Below, piece by piece: positions 7,881 to 11,294 of a stretch of DNA of 11,294 nucleotides. Source of the stretch: Treponema sp. (lineage in GTDB: Bacteria; Spirochaetota; Spirochaetia; Treponematales; Breznakiellaceae); contig JAIRUY010000162.1 of the NCBI GenBank assembly GCA_031254175.1, positions 1 through 11,294 of the forward strand. The letters run 5' to 3'. The notes beneath the pieces are model-generated. The model did no database searches. It was not told where the DNA came from and worked only from the letters and a program-made list of their open reading frames with translations. Positions within the stretch are counted from its first letter, which is position 1, and each line of letters begins with the position of its first letter. A program made the translations under genes and the position numbers.

Positions 7881-8270
7881 GTGAGTGAAGCAAAAAGAGC
7901 GCTGGTTATTACTGACGGAACTCAATCAATTCAACCGACAGCACAGTTAATATCGGACGCCCTTGCCGGTTTTGATGTAAAAATATGCCCGGCCGAAAGT
8001 TTTGCAGGTAACGATCTTCTGCCTGCAAGCCTTTTTTTCATTGGCTGCGAAAACCCAAAACCGGAAAACTTTGCGTATTTAGAAGAATTATTTCAGCATA
8101 TTAACCTTGCCTCAAGAAAATGCGGAATTTTTTGCAAAAATGAAAAAACACTTGATTACCTTCGCGGCATCGTAAAAGACAGTGAAGCGCATTGCTTTGA
8201 ACTGCTGCTTTCCCCTGAAGGAAAAACTGAAAAAACAACTATTGAAAAATGGCTTAATAACATATTATAG
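7881..8270 (+). CDS. Small hypothetical protein with flavodoxin-like fold pattern
   Basis: 129 residues, starting at GTG with AGGA about 8 nt upstream; the overlapping ATG at 7873 is out of frame and stops at once. The pattern is alternating beta/alpha: ALVITDGTQS then a helix (residues 7-29), FDVKICPAES, ASLFFIGCENPKP, a helix with FAYLEELFQHI, then KCGIFCKN. This matches flavodoxin-type Rossmann-like proteins, with TDGTQS in the place of the phosphate-binding T-x-T-G-N-T loop. The loop is degenerate and the chain is slightly short, so FMN binding is doubtful. It has no signal peptide, so it acts in the cytoplasm. It is 9 nt from apt and cotranscription is likely. No specific function can be given. 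Confidence 0.82.
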   Translation: MSEAKRALVITDGTQSIQPTAQLISDALAGFDVKICPAESFAGNDLLPASLFFIGCENPKPENFAYLEELFQHINLASRKCGIFCKNEKTLDYLRGIVKDSEAHCFELLLSPEGKTEKTTIEKWLNNIL

Positions 8271-8271
8271 T
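8242..8271 (+). promoter_or_regulatory. Possible internal promoter of apt
   Basis: TTGAAA (8242-8247, five of six matches), an 18-bp spacer and TATAGT (8266-8271, five of six) lie within the last codons and stop of the upstream gene. The expected start point is about 8278-8279, one or two nt before the apt ATG. apt has no Shine-Dalgarno, which fits a near-leaderless transcript. Box matching by eye only. Confidence 0.45.
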
Positions 8272-8279
8272 ATATCAAT

Positions 8280-8816
8280 ATGGCTTTAATAAATTTGGAT
8301 GATTACATCAGAAAGGTTCCTGACTTCCCAAAAAAAGGGATACTCTATTACGACATTACAAGCGTCCTTATATCTCCTTTGGCTTTTAGGTTCTGCATCG
8401 ACAAAATGGCGGAAATATACAAAGACAAAGGAATAGACGCTGTTGCGGCAATTGAAGCAAGAGGTTTTTTGTTTGCCGCCCCATTCGCCGCCGTTATGGG
8501 CATTCCGCTGATTCCAATCCGTAAAAAAGGCAAATTACCCGGCGTTACCCTGGCGAAAAAATATCACCTTGAATACGCACAGGCGGAAATAGAGGTACAC
8601 AGCGCCGATGTTCCAAAAGGCAAGCGAATACTGCTTACCGATGACTTGATCGCGACCGGAGGCACATTAAACGCCGCACGCGCGCTCCTTAACGAAGGCG
8701 GTGCGGAAGTTCCTGAAATCTTCGGTGTTGTGGGACTGCCTTTTTTAAACTATCAGCAAATACTTGATCCTACGCCTGTAACTACACTAATACAATATCA
8801 CTCTGAAACACTCTAG
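8280..8816 (+). CDS. apt: Adenine phosphoribosyltransferase
   Basis: Apt makes AMP and pyrophosphate from adenine and PRPP, in cytoplasmic purine salvage. The 178-residue length is typical. Visible family features are the N-terminal segment VPDFPKKGILYYDIT (13-27; usually FP-x-x-G-I-x-F-x-D), AIEARGFLFAAPFA (57-70; the usual SRGF substrate loop, here ARGF), the flexible loop RKKGKLPG (81-88), and the PRPP-binding signature ILLTDDLIATGGTLNAA (117-133) with the Asp-Asp pair at 121-122. The ATG lies 9 nt after the preceding stop with no Shine-Dalgarno, so translation depends either on coupling or on a short-leader transcript from the internal promoter. It ends tail to tail with the M48 gene, both stops sitting in one small hairpin. 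Confidence 0.97.
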   Translation: MALINLDDYIRKVPDFPKKGILYYDITSVLISPLAFRFCIDKMAEIYKDKGIDAVAAIEARGFLFAAPFAAVMGIPLIPIRKKGKLPGVTLAKKYHLEYAQAEIEVHSADVPKGKRILLTDDLIATGGTLNAARALLNEGGAEVPEIFGVVGLPFLNYQQILDPTPVTTLIQYHSETL

Positions 8817-8828
8817 CATAACGCTAGA
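8812..8828. other. Small hairpin holding the stop codons of two convergent genes
   Basis: TCTAGC (8812-8817) pairs with GCTAGA (8823-8828) around the loop ATAAC. The apt stop TAG (8814-8816) lies in the left arm and the M48 gene stop (8824-8826, minus strand) in the right arm. No T-run follows on either strand, so intrinsic termination is not supported. It may be a symmetric end structure or chance. Confidence 0.5.
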
Positions 8829-9648
8829 AACGCACTCCGAAAGTGGCCGCAGTTTCCTTTGCTTCCGGTATCCAGCCCTGAAGCTGTCTAATTCTTGTAG
8901 CGCTGGAAGGATGTGTACTTAAAAACTCGGGAGTTCCGCCGCCCCCTTGGGCTGCCATACGTTGCCAGAAAGGAACTGATTCTTCAGGGTTATAGCCGGC
9001 AATTGCCATTAAAATAAGACCGTAACGATCGGCTTCGCTTTCATGCTCTCGGCCGAAAGGCATTGTGCCCAAAAATGTAGAACCCAGGCTATACGCGCCC
9101 ATTGCCAGACTCTGGGTTTGTTCAGACCCGCCTGAGGCCAGTATCGCAACTCCAACAGCGCCAATCTGTTGAAGCAAACCGGCGCTTACTCTTTGCTGAC
9201 CGTGGTTTAACAGGGCGTGTGTTATTTCATGTCCCATTACTACCGCAAGACCTGCTTCTGTCTGTGTTATGGGAAGAATACCTGTGTAAAAAACAATCTT
9301 GCCTCCCGGCATACACCAGGCATTTACGGCGTCATCCCTAACTAAATTAAACTCCCACTCGTATGCATCCAAATAACTGGCATATCCTTCTCTTTCAAGC
9401 CATTTCCGGGCTGCCTCAGCCATTCTTTGTCCTACCCGCTCAACCATTTCCGCTTCCGGTGTATTTTTGATAACATCGTTTTCATTAAGAAAATTCCGGT
9501 ATTCGGCAAAAGATTGTGGAAAAAGCGATCTGTTATCTACAAACGCCATTGTCTTTTTTCCCGTCAGAGGATTGCTGGCACAGCCGGAAAAAATCAAGAT
9601 AATAAAAAATACCACCAATGGTTTTTTAAAACATTTCATTTTAATCAT
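8824..9648 (-). CDS. M48-family zinc metalloprotease lipoprotein
   Basis: A 274-residue protein (271 if it starts at ATG 9639) of the LoiP/BepA/Oma1-like branch of peptidase family M48, involved in envelope protein quality control in known members. A short Lys-rich N-terminus and hydrophobic stretch lead to IFSG-Cys23, a lipobox, followed by NPLTGKK as in related lipoproteins. The zinc site is complete: HEITH (140-144) and the downstream ESEADRYG (203-210), where E205 is the expected third ligand. STHPSS (244-249) matches the conserved C-terminal 'THP' region. There is no TPR domain. GGAGG (9654-9650) is only 1 nt from ATG 9648 but 10 nt from ATG 9639, so the second start is the likelier one. 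The gene begins 24 nt after tRNA-Glu on the same strand, so it may share its transcript. Confidence 0.95.
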   Translation of the reverse strand: MIKMKCFKKPLVVFFIILIFSGCASNPLTGKKTMAFVDNRSLFPQSFAEYRNFLNENDVIKNTPEAEMVERVGQRMAEAARKWLEREGYASYLDAYEWEFNLVRDDAVNAWCMPGGKIVFYTGILPITQTEAGLAVVMGHEITHALLNHGQQRVSAGLLQQIGAVGVAILASGGSEQTQSLAMGAYSLGSTFLGTMPFGREHESEADRYGLILMAIAGYNPEESVPFWQRMAAQGGGGTPEFLSTHPSSATRIRQLQGWIPEAKETAATFGVRF

Positions 9649-9672
9649 GCCTCCATGTTTTTTATGGTTTAT

Positions 9673-9744
9673 TAGCTCCTACGGGAATCGAACCCGTCTT
9701 TTAAGATTGAGAATCTCATGTCCTAACCGATAGACGAAGGAGCC
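9673..9744 (-). tRNA. tRNA-Glu (anticodon CTC)
   Basis: The minus strand gives a 72-nt class I tRNA. The acceptor stem is GGCTCCT with AGGAGCT, so the terminal pair is G1-U72, and the discriminator is A. The D-arm contains TCGTCTATCGGTTAGGAC, typical of tRNA-Glu. The anticodon stem TGAGA/TCTTA closes the loop TTCTCAA with anticodon CTC (plus-strand positions 9709-9711), which decodes GAG. The T-arm has GGTTCGATTCC. CCA is not encoded. It lies 49 nt after the kinase-like gene and 24 nt before the M48 gene, all on one strand. I could not find a convincing -35 box for a promoter of its own; TTTAAT shortly upstream could serve as a -10. Confidence 0.96.
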
Positions 9745-9794
9745 TTGAAATATTAAAAATAGAAGTTGTTCAGAAACAGTGTATCTTCGGCTGT

Positions 9795-10967
9795 TCATTT
9801 TCCAAGATTATCCCTGATAATATTAACTACAGAGTTATGATAAATTCTTACTATGTCTTTTTCACGCTCATAACTTTCAGATGAATCTGAGGCATGAGCG
9901 GTATTAACCATGACATTGCTGCCAAACTCCCTTCTCACAGTGCCTTCCGGAGCCTGAAGCGGATCTGTGGGCCCAAGGACATCGCGTATTTTCTTTACGG
10001 CGTTTTCTCCCTCATAAACCATTATCATACATTTGACTTCGCCTTTTTTCAGCGGGTCATCAATTGATTCATCGCCCGGTTTTTTTCCGGACATAAACTC
10101 AACAATTTGATTAAATTGATTTTTCGCACATTCGATTCCAAAATTTTCAATTACTGTTTTGCAAAGATCATAACTCATCCTGAAATTAAACTCTTTTTCC
10201 AGAACTTCTATCGCTCTTTTCCCGAAACTTTCCGCAAGTTTTTCTTTTAAAACGGCTTCTACAGGTCCGTAAAAATCCAGAGCTTCCGCAAGTGAGAACC
10301 GGTGTACTTTTATTCCAATTATTCTTAAGCCTGTGCGGGAAAACATATCTATAATTGTTCCCGGTCTTGAAGAATTATGCTTCCAGTTATCCGGTTTAAT
10401 TATTACAAGTGTTCTTTCAATTTTTGAAGGATCGGGATGCATGATATTTTCTATAAGGTTTGGGTGCCCGTCAAGAAAATTGGCAATAAGGCGGAGATCG
10501 CTGTTTGCCTCATCCTGCTTTCTTGGAGTAAAAACCGCAGGTTCAAAGTACCGGACTTCATCCGGATTGTCAGGTGAAAAAATCAGATCGGAATAAGTAT
10601 CGCGTATTGTTTCACCGGAAAAAGCATCCATCTCCACATGCTGGGTATAAATATGCCCGCAGGCATTCAAAAGCTGCTCGCATGGATTTTCTCCGTAGAA
10701 AAGGAGCAATAAAGTCCTGTGCGCCCTTCCGCCTGAAGGAGCCATTATTTTTTCCGCGTAATCCGCAAGAAGCATAAGCTGGTTGGCAGGAGCTCTTTCA
10801 CGAAGACTTCTCGCGTACGCAAAAGAAAAATCTTTATCAGGCGCAAACATTTGGGCGCCTACCAGAGCTAAATCTGTACGGGACAGCAGTCTTGAAAGAA
10901 CACCGCCAGTTCTGCTCTTGGCAATGGTATGAGGTGTCACAAGTACATAAGAAAAGGTTTTACGCAT
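9795..10967 (-). CDS. Fused double nucleoside-diphosphate-kinase-like protein
   Basis: A 390-residue protein with two NDK-type domains in tandem. The C-terminal one (about 184-380) begins ERTLVIIKPD and keeps the full set of NDK residues by alignment to E. coli Ndk: K191, R328 (IRDVLG), T334, R345 (GTVR), N355 and the phospho-acceptor H358 in NTAHASDSSE. It is longer than a usual domain of about 140 residues because of an extra ~50 residues (about 237-285) and a small loop (about 297-309). The N-terminal domain (about 5-146) has the same outline (YVLVTPHTIAKS, then GETIRDTYSDLIFSP), but the Lys is T11 and the His position is F130, so it is probably inactive. Normal NDK transfers phosphate from ATP to NDPs. 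No Shine-Dalgarno precedes the ATG; a leaderless start is likely. Activity of the C-terminal domain is inferred. Confidence 0.88.
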   Translation of the reverse strand: MRKTFSYVLVTPHTIAKSRTGGVLSRLLSRTDLALVGAQMFAPDKDFSFAYARSLRERAPANQLMLLADYAEKIMAPSGGRAHRTLLLLFYGENPCEQLLNACGHIYTQHVEMDAFSGETIRDTYSDLIFSPDNPDEVRYFEPAVFTPRKQDEANSDLRLIANFLDGHPNLIENIMHPDPSKIERTLVIIKPDNWKHNSSRPGTIIDMFSRTGLRIIGIKVHRFSLAEALDFYGPVEAVLKEKLAESFGKRAIEVLEKEFNFRMSYDLCKTVIENFGIECAKNQFNQIVEFMSGKKPGDESIDDPLKKGEVKCMIMVYEGENAVKKIRDVLGPTDPLQAPEGTVRREFGSNVMVNTAHASDSSESYEREKDIVRIYHNSVVNIIRDNLGK

Positions 10968-10973
10968 AGCAAT

Positions 10974-11001
10974 AGTATATCTTTTTTTTATTTTTAATCA
11001 A
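10974..11001 (-). promoter_or_regulatory. Promoter of the NDK-like gene, leaderless arrangement
   Basis: On the minus strand, TTGATT (11001-10996), a 16-bp spacer and TATACT (10979-10974) are followed by six nt and then the ATG at 10967. A start point 7 nt past the -10 box falls on the A of ATG, so the mRNA would have no leader, which agrees with the missing Shine-Dalgarno. Confidence 0.6.
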
Positions 11002-11045
11002 CATACCCCTCGCCTACAATCAACACGAATCAAACTGTTCCGCAA

Positions 11046-11074
11046 TTGATTATTATTTTAATGTTTACTAGAAT
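11046..11074 (+). promoter_or_regulatory. Promoter of the EF-G gene, leaderless arrangement
   Basis: TTGATT (11046-11051), a 17-bp spacer and TAGAAT (11069-11074) are followed by six nt and the ATG at 11081. The geometry mirrors that of the divergent NDK-like gene. A start point 7 nt past the -10 box is the A of ATG, and no Shine-Dalgarno is present. Confidence 0.6.
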
Positions 11075-11080
11075 AAGTTA

Positions 11081-11294
11081 ATGCTTAAGACTATGCGTAA
11101 TATCGGCATCATGGCTCATATTGACGCCGGGAAAACCACCACTACCGAAAGGATTCTCTATTACACCGGAAAAAGCCACCGCATCGGCGAAGTTGACGAT
11201 GGGGAAGCGATAATGGACTGGATGGAACAGGAACAGGAACGTGGAATTACCATCCAAAGCGCGGCTACTACCACCTACTGGAAAAATCATCAAA
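11081..11294 (+). CDS. fusA: Elongation factor G, N-terminal part (runs off window)
   Basis: The first 71 codons of a translational GTPase that moves tRNA and mRNA through the ribosome. The product begins MLKTMRNIGIMAHIDAGKTT, with the G1 loop AHIDAGKTT at residues 12-20, followed by TERILYYTGKSHRIGEV and the switch-I region DWMEQEQERGITIQSAATT. This is clearly EF-G rather than EF-Tu, LepA or a TetM-type protein, which differ in the switch region. Spirochaetes often carry two EF-G paralogues, and the Q in GITIQSAATT together with DDGEAIMDW suggests the diverged spirochaetal type rather than the canonical one; that is an inference from a short stretch. ATG 11093 is an alternative start, but the promoter spacing favours 11081. 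An in-frame stop at 11069-11071 rules out a start further upstream. Confidence 0.93.
   Translation, partial: MLKTMRNIGIMAHIDAGKTTTTERILYYTGKSHRIGEVDDGEAIMDWMEQEQERGITIQSAATTTYWKNHQ

Noticed and set aside
9427..9733. Plus-strand open frames crossing the M48 gene start and tRNA-Glu
   Set aside because: They run antisense through a clear signal peptide gene and a tRNA, with no supporting features.
9745..9794. A terminator hairpin after the NDK-like gene (GAACAG with CTGTTTC)
   Set aside because: The stem needs a bulged base and the next T-run lies more than 10 nt further on, so termination there is not supported.
11078..11293. Minus-strand open frame at the right edge
   Set aside because: It is the antisense of the conserved EF-G G-domain coding sequence.

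Overview
The window looks like a chromosomal segment of a spirochaete, most likely a Treponema-like member of the Spirochaetales. This is inference from loose lipoboxes, moderate G+C, tRNA genes without an encoded CCA, an EF-G N-terminus with the GITIQSAATT variant, and the mix of housekeeping genes with 'treponemal-type' hypotheticals. No 16S or other decisive marker is present.

Layout, left to right. A tRNA-Leu(GAG) gene on the minus strand (133-214) has a strong promoter pointing left. A long lipoprotein gene (351-3170) encodes about 26 ankyrin repeats behind a lipid-anchoring signal. After it comes a rho-independent terminator whose hairpin appears to be split by a roughly 100-bp fold-back insertion with 19-bp perfect terminal inverted repeats. 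The minus-strand mfd gene (transcription-repair coupling factor) fills 3359-6841. Divergent from it, three plus-strand genes form a probable operon: a secreted two-domain protein of unknown function (6869-7849), a small flavodoxin-fold-like protein (7881-8270), and apt, adenine phosphoribosyltransferase (8280-8816). Convergent to apt is a minus-strand run that, read in transcription order, is a fused double nucleoside-diphosphate-kinase-like gene (10967-9795), tRNA-Glu(CTC) (9744-9673) and an M48 metalloprotease lipoprotein (9648/9639-8824). Divergent from the kinase gene, the first 71 codons of an elongation factor G gene run off the right edge.

Functional reading. The genes cover DNA repair coupled to transcription (Mfd), purine salvage (Apt), nucleotide handling (NDK-like), translation (two tRNAs, EF-G) and the cell envelope (ankyrin lipoprotein, secreted protein, M48 lipoprotein). 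They do not form one obvious pathway. The observations most worth a second look are: (1) the fold-back element inserted in the ankyrin-gene terminator, whose removal restores a good hairpin; (2) the NDK-like protein, with a degenerate N-terminal kinase domain lacking the catalytic Lys and His and an insert-bearing C-terminal domain that keeps every core residue; (3) promoters of the kinase, EF-G and apt genes placed so that transcription would begin at or within about 2 nt of the start codon, with no Shine-Dalgarno, suggesting leaderless mRNAs; (4) a tRNA-Glu gene sandwiched in a same-strand protein-coding run. I see no CRISPR array, phage, toxin-antitoxin or defence module. No gene-free stretch exceeds about 190 bp.
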